Shown here in pieces: positions 10,292 to 19,324 of a stretch of 64,000 nucleotides of DNA (positions within the stretch are counted from its first letter, which is position 1; each line of letters starts with the position of its first letter). The translations under genes were made by a program, and so were the position numbers. The notes under the pieces are model-generated. The model was not told the origin of the DNA. It worked only from the letters and a program-made list of their open reading frames with translations, and did not search any database. The DNA is from Desertimonas sp963732335 (GTDB lineage: Bacteria > Actinomycetota > Acidimicrobiia > Acidimicrobiales > Ilumatobacteraceae), in the NCBI GenBank assembly GCA_963732335.1, contig CAVSZO010000032.1, positions 1-64,000 on the forward strand. Direction: 5' to 3'.

Positions 10292-11200
10292 TTACAGCCT
10301 GACGAACCGGCCATCCTCTCGTTCCTGAAGTGTCCCCTCCGCCGCCCGTTCCAAGGCCGCCGTAGCCTCGGCGCGGTCCGCCGGCACGAGCGCGTCGGTC
10401 CCAGCGTCAGTGATGGACAGCACGGACTCCTTGAGGAGCCGGGAGTAGGGATGCTCAGGTGCATCGAGGATTGGTCGGGCGGGACCCATCTCCACGACAA
10501 ATCCCTTCTGCATGATCACGAGCCGGTCGGAGATGTAGTAGGCGGTGGCGAGGTCGTGGGTGATGTAGATCACGGAGACGCCGAACTCGTCGCGCAGATC
10601 GCGCAGCAGATTGACGATCGACATGCGCAGCGATGCGTCGACCATCGACACCGGCTCGTCGGCAATGAGCAGCGAAGGGTTGGGAATAAGCGCCCGCGCG
10701 ATGGCCACGCGTTGCAGCTGCCCGCCTGACAGTTCGTGTGCATATCGCCCGCCGACCTCCCTGAGGCTCAGTCCTACCTTGTGCAGTGCATCGTCCATCA
10801 CCGCCTCCGCCGCCGACTTCGTACGGGCGCCAATGAGGCGACGCGCCGATGCATAGAGGTAGCGATCGACCCGCTTGAGTGGATTGAACGTCTCGAACGG
10901 GTTCTGGAAGATCGGCTGGACGCTCCGCAAGAAGTCTCGCCGGGCAGCGCGCGTTCGACGTTGCGCTTTGCTCTGGCCCTCGAACAGGATGTCGCCGCTC
11001 GTGGGATGTTCGAGGCCCAGGATGAGTCGCGCCAGCGTCGTTTTTCCCGAACCGGACTCGCCAATGATCGTAAAGATCTCGGACGCATCGGACGACAGGG
11101 AAAGATTGGCATCGACGACTGCATCGACATAGCCACGCGAGAGCTGGCCGCCCATTACAAAGCGCTTGGAGACGTGCGAGACCTCGAGCAGCGCGGTCAT
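10292..11200 (-). CDS. Oligopeptide/oligosaccharide ABC transporter ATP-binding protein (OppF/DppF-like)
   Basis: A complete 302-residue ABC ATPase begins MTALLEVSHVSKRF. It has Walker A GESGSGKTT, signature LSGGQLQRVAIARAL, Walker B LLIADEP and the switch His in YITHDLATAYY. The tail HPYSRLLKESVLSI is the oligo_HPY region that marks the Opp/Dpp group. The start overlaps the stop of the upstream OppD fragment (TGATG). Its partner ATPase is only a remnant and no permease or binding protein is present, so the transporter is probably incomplete here. Proximity to the arabinofuranosidase suggests an oligosaccharide substrate, but this is inference. Confidence 0.85.
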   Translation of the reverse strand: MTALLEVSHVSKRFVMGGQLSRGYVDAVVDANLSLSSDASEIFTIIGESGSGKTTLARLILGLEHPTSGDILFEGQSKAQRRTRAARRDFLRSVQPIFQNPFETFNPLKRVDRYLYASARRLIGARTKSAAEAVMDDALHKVGLSLREVGGRYAHELSGGQLQRVAIARALIPNPSLLIADEPVSMVDASLRMSIVNLLRDLRDEFGVSVIYITHDLATAYYISDRLVIMQKGFVVEMGPARPILDAPEHPYSRLLKESVLSITDAGTDALVPADRAEATAALERAAEGTLQEREDGRFVRL

Positions 11201-11385
11201 CACGCGACCTCCTCGAACCCGATCCGGCCAAGCGGACCCACGTCGGCGCTGCGCCAGCACGCGACGCGGTGGTCCAGCCCGACCACCTCGAGTGGTGGCA
11301 CGTCGGTCTTGCACTTCTCGATGGCGAGCGGGCAACGAGGGTGAAAGCGGCAGCCGGTGGGCGGTTCGGCAAGATTGGGCGGTCG
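11200..11385 (-). pseudogene. C-terminal remnant of an OppD/DppD-type ABC ATPase
   Basis: About 61 codons read RPPNLAEPPTGCRFHPRCPL, then EKC and VACW, the cysteine-containing C-terminal oligo_HPY tail of OppD/DppD proteins. The whole nucleotide-binding domain is missing: immediately beyond 11386 the sequence becomes a piece of an unrelated gene on the other strand. The fragment still ends in TGATG with the OppF-like gene, as in an intact operon, so the truncation was a deletion or rearrangement at its 5' side. Confidence 0.8.
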
Positions 11386-11391
11386 TCTGAG

Positions 11392-11550
11392 GCTCGCCTG
11401 AGCGAGGCCGGTCTGGAGACGACTGGAATCGGCGACACGATCTGCTGCTATGCCGAGAAGACCGAGACCTGGTTGGCCGGCCCCGACGGGACCCGATGGG
11501 AGTGATACGTCAAGAACGCCGACGCCGAGCAATTCGTCAACGTCGTCCGC
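11392..11550 (+). pseudogene. Remnant of an ArsI/CadI-like VOC (glyoxalase-fold) protein
   Basis: The plus-strand frame reads ARLSEAGLETT, then TICCYAEKTETWLAGPDGTRWE, a TGA, and YVKNADAEQF. The CCYA motif followed by a W-x-x-x-P-D-G-x-x-W-E strand is the C-terminal module of ArsI/CadI-type proteins (C-As lyase or metal-induced VOC proteins). The N-terminal half is missing and the in-frame TGA interrupts the tail. It abuts the OppD remnant within about 7 bp, marking a rearrangement joint. Confidence 0.6.
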
Positions 11551-11662
11551 CCACGACGACGGCACGTCGGGAACCACGTGTTGTTCGTCGTGAGGTCGAT
11601 ACGTCGTAGGTAATTCACTCACGTTGACGTCGCGTCCAACGCGCCACGATGTATGCTCAGAG

Positions 11663-12564
11663 ATGGGCGGCGAAGGAGAGAACGGGGGACTGGAGCGGAC
11701 GATCGCACCGCCGCACCCGGACCCGCATCCACCGGTCGCCTTCACGCCGCCGCCGGGGGCGTGCGACGCCCACTGCCACGTCTTCGGCCCGGCCGCCCGG
11801 TTCCCGTTCGCTCCCGACCGCACGTACACGCCGCCTGACGCTGGATTCGAGGAGCTTCGTCCGAGCTGCAGGAGCGCCTCGGCTTGACTCGTGCGGTGTT
11901 CGTCCAGGCGAGCTGTCACGGCACGGACAACTCAGCGATGGTCGACGCCCTCGTCCGTGGCCGCGGGCGCTACGCCGGTGTGGCGATGCTCGACGACTCG
12001 TTCAGCGAGTCGCAGATCGGCGAGCTCCACGAGGCCGGCGTGCGGGGCGCGCGGTTCAACTTCGTCGCCCATCTCGGCGGGGCCCCGGCGATGGACGATT
12101 TCTGGCGCGTCGTCGATCGAATCACCCCGTTCGGCTGGCATGTCGTCCTGCACTTCGACGCCGTCGACCTGCCTGACAACGCCGACCTCCTCGACCGCCT
12201 GCCGGTCCCATTCGTCATCGACCACATGGCTCGAGTCGACGCCAGCGCCGGCCTCGATCAAGCCCCGTTCGCCTTCCTGTGCGAACTGCTCCGGGACGAG
12301 CGAGCATGGGTGAAGATCTCCGGCGCCGAGCGGCTCACCGCCGACGGTCCGCCGAGCTACAGCGATGTGGTTCCCTACGCCAGGGCGCTCATCGCCATCG
12401 CTCCCGACCGGGTCCTGTGGGGGACGGACTGGCCGCACCCCAACGTGCGACAGATGCCCGACGACGGCGATCTCGTCGATCTCCTCGCCGCCTTCGCTCC
12501 CGACGAGACCACCCGCAACACCATCCTCGTCGACAACCCGATGCGGCTCTACGACTTCGCCTGA
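11663..12564 (+). CDS. ligI: Amidohydrolase, 2-pyrone-4,6-dicarboxylate hydrolase (LigI)-like
   Basis: This TIM-barrel hydrolase of about 300 residues shows CDAHCHVFGP (metal/substrate HxH) near residue 35, then FVIDHMARVDA in the middle and LWGTDWPHPN near the C-terminus with the catalytic Asp. These are hallmarks of LigI, which opens 2-pyrone-4,6-dicarboxylate to 4-oxalomesaconate in 4,5-cleavage of protocatechuate or gallate. A one-base gap at about 11860 changes frame between LRP and ELQERLGL. The start at 11663 lacks a clear ribosome binding site and is tentative. RraA-like and LigJ-like genes for the next pathway steps follow, which strengthens the call. The 3' end overlaps the next gene, on the opposite strand, by 16 bp. 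Confidence 0.82.
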
Positions 12565-13346
12565 CCGGGGACTTCCGGCACTCCGTGACGCGCGGCCTGG
12601 CGCAACGCCTCGATCGTGGCCCGAGTCATCACCGGGTCGACGCCGAGCGACGAGAGCAATGCGGCGGACGCTTCCATCTCGTGGACGCGGCGCTCGGCAT
12701 GGACGCCGGTGCCGCGCAGCAGACGTTCGAGCAGGCCGGAATCGGCGGCCTCCATCTCGGCGACGAGATCACCCCAGAGCCACTCGGCGACCCCCGCCCG
12801 CTCGGCGCCTCGTAGCGCTTCGATCACGATGGCGGCGAGCCCCTTCATCGTCACGCTGCGCAGCAGCTTGCGGGTCGAGGCATCGCCCGCTCGATCGCCG
12901 ACGATCTCGACCGGGACGCCGAGCGGCCGCATCGCCGCGGCGTAGCGCTCGGCGCCCGGACCGGACACGAACGAGGGGGTGCGCACGCCGCGACCGGGCA
13001 CGGGTGTCATCAGGGCGACGTCGACGAAACTGCGGCCGTGCGCCGTCGCCTCGGCCGCCCGCTCGGCCTTGGCGTCCGGGGCGCTCGTGGAGAGGTCGGC
13101 CACGAGGGCGCCCGCCGGCACCACGTCGACGATTGCGTCGAACACCTGGGCAGCTTCGGCGGGACCGGTGACGACGAGCACGATGTCTGCTCCGGCTACA
13201 GCGTCCGCCTCGTTGACGCATCGGACGACCCCGTCCGGTGTCGGCACGCTTCCCGGGTCGAACGCCGAGACCGCCATCCCCTCGATCACGAGGTCTGCGG
13301 CGAACGCCGATCCCGCCTCACCGAGTCCGAGTACCGCGACGTGCAT
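12549..13346 (-). CDS. NAD(P)-binding dehydrogenase with DUF1932 domain (6PGDH/HIBADH-like)
   Basis: The 265-residue protein starts MHVAVLGLGEAGSAFA, a Rossmann GxGxxGxxxA motif. DLSTSAPDAK and TPVPGRGVRTP follow, and the all-helical C-terminal half contains the usual Lys (STRKLLRSVTMKG) of the hydroxyacid dehydrogenase superfamily. The C-terminal part matches DUF1932 rather than the longer 6-phosphogluconate dehydrogenase domain. It begins a few bases after the stop of the RraA-type aldolase gene, so the two form an operon. A role in reducing or oxidising a keto/hydroxy acid of the aromatic-degradation pathway is inferred from position only. Confidence 0.8.
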   Translation of the reverse strand: MHVAVLGLGEAGSAFAADLVIEGMAVSAFDPGSVPTPDGVVRCVNEADAVAGADIVLVVTGPAEAAQVFDAIVDVVPAGALVADLSTSAPDAKAERAAEATAHGRSFVDVALMTPVPGRGVRTPSFVSGPGAERYAAAMRPLGVPVEIVGDRAGDASTRKLLRSVTMKGLAAIVIEALRGAERAGVAEWLWGDLVAEMEAADSGLLERLLRGTGVHAERRVHEMEASAALLSSLGVDPVMTRATIEALRQAARHGVPEVPGQAKS

Positions 13347-13349
13347 CGG

Positions 13350-14043
13350 TCACTGCTCCGATGAGTCGACGTACTCGACGCCGAGCTCGGCGAGCTTGGC
13401 GCGCAGCCCGTAGAGGTCGAGCCCGAGCTCTCCCGCCCTGAGCTTGGTGCGGGTCTCGTCCTCCTTGGCGATCCGGGCGGTGGCTTGCTCGAGCGCCCAG
13501 CCGGCTTGCTCGCCGGCTACCACGACCACGCCGTCGTCGTCGGCACAGACCACGTCGCCCGGTGAGACGACGACCCCGCCGAGCACGACCGGCACGTTCA
13601 CCGACCCTGGCTGACGCCTTGACCGTGCCCTGGCACGACACGTGGCGAGACCACACCGGGAAGCCGAGGGAGCGGAGCTCGAGGGTGTCGCGGACGCCGG
13701 CGTCGATGACGAGGGCGCGGACGCCGCGGGCCATCAGCGAACACGCCAGCAGTTCACCGAACATGCCATGGGTCGATGGCGCCGTATTCGTCACCACGAG
13801 GACGTCGTCCTCCTCGCACACCTCGACGGCGGCGTGGATCATCAGGTTGTCGCCCGGGTGGCTGGACACCGTGACCGCTGAACCGGCAAGTCGAACCCCC
13901 TGCTGGATCGGTCGGATGTCCGCACCGACGAAGCCGCGGCGGCCGATCGCCTCGTGCACCGTCGCCGTTCCCGCCGCGCCCAACCCGGCGACGATGTCCG
14001 GGTCGACACGATGGACATTGCGAACGACGACATGGCGGTTCAT
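13350..14043 (-). CDS. RraA-like aldolase (4-carboxy-4-hydroxy-2-oxoadipate aldolase type)
   Basis: The protein (about 230 residues) reads MNRHVVVRNVHRVD, then GTATVHEAIGRRGF, the metal/substrate loop GDNLMIHAAVE, and GVRALVIDAGVRDT, which has the conserved G-x-R-D of RraA/HMG-CHA aldolases. GDVVCADDDGVVVV follows. Family members cleave 4-carboxy-4-hydroxy-2-oxoadipate to pyruvate and oxaloacetate, the last step of the PDC/OMA pathway. One extra base at about 13603 separates the two parts. Neighbouring LigI- and LigJ-like genes support the aldolase role over RNase-E inhibition. The start is 50 bp from the divergent LigJ-like gene, leaving room for a shared promoter. Confidence 0.82.
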
Positions 14044-14092
14044 CACGACCCTCCCGGCTCGGCGTGGTGGGCCTGACGATACGGTCAGCGGC

Positions 14093-15101
14093 GTGATCAT
14101 CGACTGTCACGGGCACTACACGACGGCGCCGGCACAGCTCGGCGAGTACCGCGAGCGCCAGCGCGTGACGGTCGCCGGTGATCCGGACCACGTCGGTGAG
14201 AAGGGGACGATCTCGATCTCCGACGACGAGATCCGCGAGAGCCTTGACGACTGCCCAGGTCCGGCTCCAGCAACAGCGGGGTATCGACCTCACATTGTTC
14301 TCGCCGCGGGCGAGCTGGATGGGGCACCACCTCGGCAACGTCCACACCAGTCGGTTCTGGACCGAGCACTGCAACGAGTTGATCCGCCGCGTGTGCGACC
14401 TGTACCCGCAGCGCTTCGCCCCGGTGTGCCAACTCCCGCAATCGCCGGGCGCGTCGATCGGTCCGTCCGTCGCCGAGCTCGCGCGATGCGTGACGGAGAT
14501 GGGTTTCGTCGGTTGCAACGTCAATCCGGACCCGAGTGGGGGAGCGTGGAACGGGCCACCGCTACCGGACCGTTACTGGTATCCGCTCTACGAGGCGCTG
14601 TGCGAGCTCGACGTCCCGGCGATGATCCACGTCAGCGCGGCCTGCAACGCCAACCTCCACACGACGACGTCGCACTACCTCGGTGCCGACACCACGGCGT
14701 TCACCCAGCTGATGATGTCCGACCTGTTCGCCGACTTCCCGACGCTGCGGTTCATCATCCCCCACGGTGGCGGCGCGGTGCCCTACCACTGGGGTCGCTT
14801 CCGTGGGATCGCCCAGGATCTGAACTTGCCTCCGCTGGCCGAGGCGGTGCTCGGCAACGTGTGGTTCGACACGTGCGTCTACCACCAGGCGGGCATCGAC
14901 CTGCTGCTACGGGTCGTGCCGATCGACAACATCCTGTTCGCATCCGAGATGCTGGGCGCCGTGCGCGGTGTCGATCCCGAGACCGGGCACACTACGACGA
15001 CACCCGCCGGTACATCGAGGCCGCCGACCTCACCGACGCGCAACGCCAGCCAGATCTACGAAACCAACGCTCGGCGCGTCTTCCCGCGGCTGGACAGGTG
15101 A
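14093..15101 (+). CDS. ligJ: 4-oxalomesaconate hydratase (LigJ)-like amidohydrolase-fold enzyme
   Basis: The N-terminus VIIDCHGHYTTAPAQLGEYR carries the HxH metal site of LigJ/GalB-type hydratases. Further on are DLTLFSPRASWMGHHLGN, FIIPHGGGAVPYHWGRF and FASEMLGAVRG, and the protein ends YETNARRVFPRLDR. The enzyme adds water to 4-oxalomesaconate, giving 4-carboxy-4-hydroxy-2-oxoadipate, the substrate of the neighbouring RraA-type aldolase. Three frame changes occur: an extra base at about 14250, a missing base at about 14988 and an extra base at about 15050. Length after correction (about 335 residues) is normal. The GTG at 14093 is the only start near the conserved N-terminus. Confidence 0.83.
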
Positions 15102-15118
15102 TCGACTGACTCGACGGT

Positions 15119-16235
15119 TCAGCCGTCGATGCCCCACACGGTGTCGGCGGTCTCGACCACGCGCGCCCAGCTTGGCCCACTGCTCGTCGGCGGTCAGCTG
15201 GTTGCCCTCGACGGTGCTGGCGAAGCCGCACTGCGGGCTGAGGCAGAGCTGGTCGAGCGGGACGTAGGCGGACGCCTCCTCGATGCGGACGGCGAGCGAC
15301 TCGACCGATTCGAGCTCGGGTCGCTTGCTGGTGACGAGGCCAAGGACCACCGTCTTGTCGGCGGGAACGAAGCGCAGCGGGGCGAAGTCGCCAGAGCGCT
15401 CGTCGTCGTACTCGAGGAAGTAGGCGTCGACGTCGAGCTCGTTGAACAGCACCTCGGCGACCGGTTCGTAGCCGCCCTGAGCGAACCACGTGCTGCGGTA
15501 GTTGCCGCGGCACAGGTGAATGGCGACGACAAGATCGTCGGGGCGCCCGACGATGACGGCGTTGATCAGCTCGGCGTAGGCGTGGGGCAACTGGTCGGGA
15601 TCCTCGCCACGCTCGGCGGCGCCGGCGCGCATCACCGGGTCGCAGAGGTAGGCGAGGTTGGTGTCGTCGAGCTGCACGTAGCGACAGCCCGCCGAGTAGA
15701 GGGCGTCCAGCTCGGCCCGATAGCACGCCGCGAGCTCGGCGAAGAACTTCTCCAGGTCGGGATAGGCATCGATGTCGATCGCCGCTCTGCCACCGCGGAA
15801 GTGGACCATCGTCGGTGACGGGATCGACACCTTCGGCGTCTCGGTGACGATCGACGCCAGGTAGCGGTAGTCGTCGACCTGGATGTCGCGGACATGGCGC
15901 AGTGGACCGACGACCGACAGCTTCGGCGGTGTCAGATGCACCGTCGTCGCCGCGTCGGAGCTGGCGGCGATGCTGCCCGTCACGGCGACCCCTTCGAGCT
16001 GCTGCAGGAAGTCGAGGTGGAACCAGGCTCGCCGGAACTCGCCGTCGGTGACGCTGTGCATGCCGAGGTCTTCCACCTTGGCGACGGCCTCGGCGATAGC
16101 GACGTCCTCGACGTCGCGCAGCTCGGCGGCGCTGATCTCGCCGTTGGCGCGGCGTGCCCGAGCGTCGTGCACTGCGGCCGGACGCAGCAGGCTGCCCACC
16201 TGGTCGGCGCGGAACGGCGGGTTCACCTTGGACAC
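15119..16235 (-). CDS. MetE-like cobalamin-independent methyltransferase (short, C-terminal-domain type)
   Basis: About 371 residues match the stand-alone C-terminal domain of MetE: FRADQVGSLLRP at the N-terminus, SVTDGEFRR, YVQLDDTNLAYLCD, the zinc-ligand motif AIHLCRGNYRS and the second Cys in LSPQCGFAS. Such short homologues (YxjG/MesD-like) transfer methyl groups to homocysteine or related thiols. An extra base at about 15169 hides the true end VVETADTVWGIDG, after which TGA falls at 15119-15121. The gene is convergent with the LigJ-like gene. In an aromatic-degradation setting it might handle methyl groups removed from methoxylated aromatics, but this is inference. Confidence 0.82.
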
Positions 16236-16471
16236 GGTGCGAGACCTCCCTCTATCCCTCGGTATCCCCCCGGAGAGGTATCCCCATGAAGAATGATGGG
16301 TGCTCTGCGACTCCGGAGCGTTGCGCCAGCGCCCGAACGGGTGGCCGCCGCCGGGGAGCTGCTGAGGTGAGGAGGATGGTGTGCGTCACCTCACGATCGA
16401 GCCGAGAACCATCCAGGATGCAGCAGTGTCCGACCGGTGATGGAGTTCACGCGCGACTGACCGACAGAGTC

Positions 16472-17704
16472 GTGAACGACCCGTCGAGGATCGCCGAGGT
16501 CTTTCGCTCCGAGTGGCCGCGGATCGTGGCCACCCTGATGAAGGAGCTCGGCGAGCTCGACGTGGCGGAGGACGTCACCCAGGAGGCCTTCTTCGAGGCA
16601 GCGCGGCGATGGCCGGTCACAGGTCGGCCCGACGCGCCCGGCGCATGGCTGATCACGACGGCCCGGCGCAAGGCGATCGACCGTCTGCGGCGCGCCCGCC
16701 GGCTCGACGAACGCCTCGTCCTGCTGTACGACGCGTCGACCGCTGACGAACGCGGACCAGGCGGCCTCGTCGACGACCAGCTCGCTCTGTTGCTCGGCTG
16801 CTGCCACCCGTCGCTGGACACTGAGTCGCAGATCGCCCTCACACTGCGATCGGTCGGCGGGCTGTCGGTTGCCCAGATCGCCAAAGCGCTGATGGTGTCC
16901 GAGGTCGCCATGGCGCGACGGATTGGGCGAGCCAAGACGAAGATCAAGGCGGCGCGCATCCCGTTCGCCCTGCCTGATCGGGCGACGCTCGTCGAGCGCC
17001 TCGATGTGGTGCGGCGCGTCGTCTTCCTCATCTTCACCGAAGGTCACACCAGCGCGACTGCTGCATCGCTGGTGCGTGGCGACCTGTGCGACGAGGCGGT
17101 GTGGCTGTCCGAACTCCTCGTCGAGCTCGTTCCCGACGACGCCGAGGTGCGCGGGCTCGCCGCCGTCGTGCTGATCACCGATGCCCGGCGAGCAACCCGG
17201 ATCGATGACGAGGGGAGCATCGTGCTGCTCGAGGACCAGGACCGCTCGGCGTGGGACCGCGACCGTATCGACCGCGGCCTCGCTCACCTGGCCGCGGGGT
17301 ACGAGCTGCACGAAGCCGGGCCGTTCCAGCTGCAGGCGGCGATCGCCGCGGTGCATGCCTCGGCGGCGTCGTTCGCCGCTACGGATTGGCCACTCATCGT
17401 GCGGCTCTACGACGCTCTGCTCCGGCGCCAACCCACCGCCGTGGTGGCGTTGAACCGGGCGGTGGCGGTGTCCTACGCGGACGGGGCCGACGGCGCGCTG
17501 CGGGCTCTCGGACCACTGGCCGACGAGCTGGCGACCTATTCGTACTTTCACAGCACGCGTGCAGAGCTGCTGTTGCGCGCAGGGCGCCGTGGCGAAGCTT
17601 CTGCCGCGTTCGAGGACGCCTTGCGGTGGTGCCGCAACGACGCCGAACGTCGTCACCTCATCTCTCGACGTGACGTCACAGCAGGACGGCGGGCTACCAA
17701 CTGA
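16472..17704 (+). CDS. RNA polymerase ECF sigma factor with DUF6596 C-terminal domain
   Basis: Region 2 is seen as VFRSEWPRIVATL, EDVTQEAFFEAARRWP and GAWLITTARRKAIDRLRR. Region 4 follows as SQIALTLRSVGGLSVAQIAKAL with VAMARRIGRAKTKIK. A 230-residue helical extension (HTSATAASLVRGDLCDEAVWL, VVALNRAVAVSYADG) replaces an anti-sigma partner and is the DUF6596/SnoaL-independent tail of this sigma group. The GTG at 16472 gives 410 residues; the frame is open further upstream without homology. The YCII-type protein that often accompanies these factors is not present. The 3' end overlaps the convergent DinB-like gene by 11 bp. Confidence 0.88.
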   Translation: MNDPSRIAEVFRSEWPRIVATLMKELGELDVAEDVTQEAFFEAARRWPVTGRPDAPGAWLITTARRKAIDRLRRARRLDERLVLLYDASTADERGPGGLVDDQLALLLGCCHPSLDTESQIALTLRSVGGLSVAQIAKALMVSEVAMARRIGRAKTKIKAARIPFALPDRATLVERLDVVRRVVFLIFTEGHTSATAASLVRGDLCDEAVWLSELLVELVPDDAEVRGLAAVVLITDARRATRIDDEGSIVLLEDQDRSAWDRDRIDRGLAHLAAGYELHEAGPFQLQAAIAAVHASAASFAATDWPLIVRLYDALLRRQPTAVVALNRAVAVSYADGADGALRALGPLADELATYSYFHSTRAELLLRAGRRGEASAAFEDALRWCRNDAERRHLISRRDVTAGRRATN

Positions 17705-18458
17705 CGCGCTGGGCGGCTCGCCACCTCTCGAGCACGTCGGGACGGCCCGCCGCGCCCGCTTCGTCGCCGCGGTTCCACAGCGCGAGGTAGAGCTGTGCCG
17801 CCGTGCCGTCGAACTCGGCGTCGGCGTCGACGGCTGCTCCGTCGGGGGCGACCGTCAACCGTTCAGCGACGCTGACGACCCAACGCTGCTCGACGTCGTT
17901 CGGGATCACGGCGATGGTGTACTCGGTGCCGTCGAAGAGCTTCGAGCGGCCGCGGGTGAAGAAGCCGCGCAGCAGTTCGTCGATGCCGTCGGCCGCGAGC
18001 GACGTCTCGATATTCGCCTCGTCGGCGGTCGGGAGCCGGCCGAGCGAAGCGGCGAGGGCGTCGACCATGTGGATGGTCGTCTCGTGGGCCTGACGGCGGG
18101 CCCAGAAGTCACGCGGTGCCGGCACGTCGTTGAGGAACGTCAATGCCTCGAGGTCGGGTGGCGCACCGTGAAACACCTCGAGCAGCGCGGTGTGGCCAGT
18201 CCGGTAGTAGCCGAGGAGGTCGTCGACGGTGGTGCGGATCTCCGTCTGGTTCGGCACCGAAGCCGGATCATCGCCGCGGACATGAGCGGCCGCCCAACGA
18301 TGGACCATCGCCAGATGAGCCACCAGGCCATCGGTCGCCCACGCCGGGCACGTCGGCACCGGGGCGTCCATGCCCGCTTCGACCGCCAGGTCGGCGAGAC
18401 GTGTCCCGCTCGACTCCAGCACGGCGAGATGCTCGGAGAACGTCAGTGACGTCGGCAT
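17694..18458 (-). CDS. Maleylpyruvate isomerase/DinB-like, mycothiol-dependent family protein
   Basis: The 254-residue protein has the four-helix DinB/MDMPI layout: FSEHLAVLESSGTRLADLA, then VPTCPAWATDGLVAHLAMVHRW with the conserved W-D/T-x-x-x-L-x-x-H motif, and RRQAHETTIHMVDA with a second metal-binding His pair. Family members (TIGR03083) bind a metal with three His and use mycothiol or act as regulators. The specific substrate is unknown. The gene is complete and convergent with the sigma factor gene. Confidence 0.82.
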   Translation of the reverse strand: MPTSLTFSEHLAVLESSGTRLADLAVEAGMDAPVPTCPAWATDGLVAHLAMVHRWAAAHVRGDDPASVPNQTEIRTTVDDLLGYYRTGHTALLEVFHGAPPDLEALTFLNDVPAPRDFWARRQAHETTIHMVDALAASLGRLPTADEANIETSLAADGIDELLRGFFTRGRSKLFDGTEYTIAVIPNDVEQRWVVSVAERLTVAPDGAAVDADAEFDGTAAQLYLALWNRGDEAGAAGRPDVLERWRAAQRVSW

Positions 18459-18482
18459 GGACTCATCGTGGCAGGGTTGGGT

Positions 18483-19324
18483 TCACTCCTTGACGGCGCC
18501 GGCGGTGAGGCCGCCGATGATCTGGCGTTCGGCGATGGCGTAGAACAGCAGCGCCGGGATCATCGCCAGCGAGGTGTAGGCGAGCACGCGGGCGTAGTCG
18601 GTGGTGTACTGCGCCGAGATGTTGTTGACGCCGATCGGCAGCGTGTGCTGGCTCGGGTCGATGAGCACGAGCAGCGGCAGGAAGAAGGCGTTCCAGCTGC
18701 CGACGATGGTGATCACGGCGATCGTGCTCAGCACCGGACGTGACAGCGGGAGCATGACCGACCAGTAGAAGCGGAACGGTCCGCACCCGTCGATGGCAGG
18801 CAGCGTCCTGCAACTCGTTCGGGATCGCCCGGAAGAACGGTCGCATCACGATGATCGCGATCGGCAATCCGAACGCCGCCTGCGGCAAGGCGACCCCGAG
18901 CGGGTTGCTGAGCAGCCCGACCTGGCGCAGCACGATGAACAGCGGCAGGATGGCCACGGCCACCGGGAACAGCAGCCCGAGCGTGAACAGGCCGTACACC
19001 AGCTCGCGGCCCTTGAACGAGTAGCGGGCGATGACGTAGGCGGCGAGCGAGGCGGCCGGCAGCACGATGAGCACCGTGAGCAGGGCGATGACCGTGCTGT
19101 TGCGGACCTGGCGCCAGAACGCGCCGGAGGTGAGGATCGACGTGTAGTTCTCGCCGATCCACGGATTGGGCCAGGCCGACCGGATCCTCGACCAGCTGGA
19201 GGTTGGTGCGGAATCCGCCGAGGATCGAGAACGTCAGCGGGATGATGATCACGGCGAGGACGACCAACGCCACGAGGTAGAGACCGATCCACGTGAGCGT
19301 CCGCCGGCTAGGCAACGAAACCAC
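18483..19324 (-). CDS. Carbohydrate ABC transporter permease, MalG-type (CUT1)
   Basis: The first helix (WIGLYLVALVVLAVIIIPLTF) and the extracytoplasmic loop are followed by helices including LIVLPAASLAAYVIARYSF and FTLGLLFPVAVAILPLFIVL. The EAA loop spans IPNELQDAA and IDGCGPFRFYWSVMLPLSRP, and the protein ends IIGGLTAGAVKE. This is the C-terminal partner of a MalF/MalG heterodimer. Two single extra bases (about 18790 and 19190) split it into three frames. The GTG start overlaps the upstream permease by 17 bp. Together with the upstream permease and binding protein it forms an oligosaccharide importer. The ATPase is not in the cluster, as is common for CUT1 systems sharing an MsiK-type ATPase. 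Confidence 0.85.

Noticed and set aside
13562..14092. Plus-strand frame running through the RraA aldolase gene into the LigJ-like gene
   Set aside because: It is antisense to the aldolase, Arg/Thr-rich and has no domain. The LigJ homology begins only at the GTG 14093.
16255..16290. Two GGTATCCCC copies before the divergent sigma and MetE-like genes as a riboswitch or operator
   Set aside because: Only two short direct copies, no stem architecture of cobalamin or SAM riboswitches; too weak to annotate.
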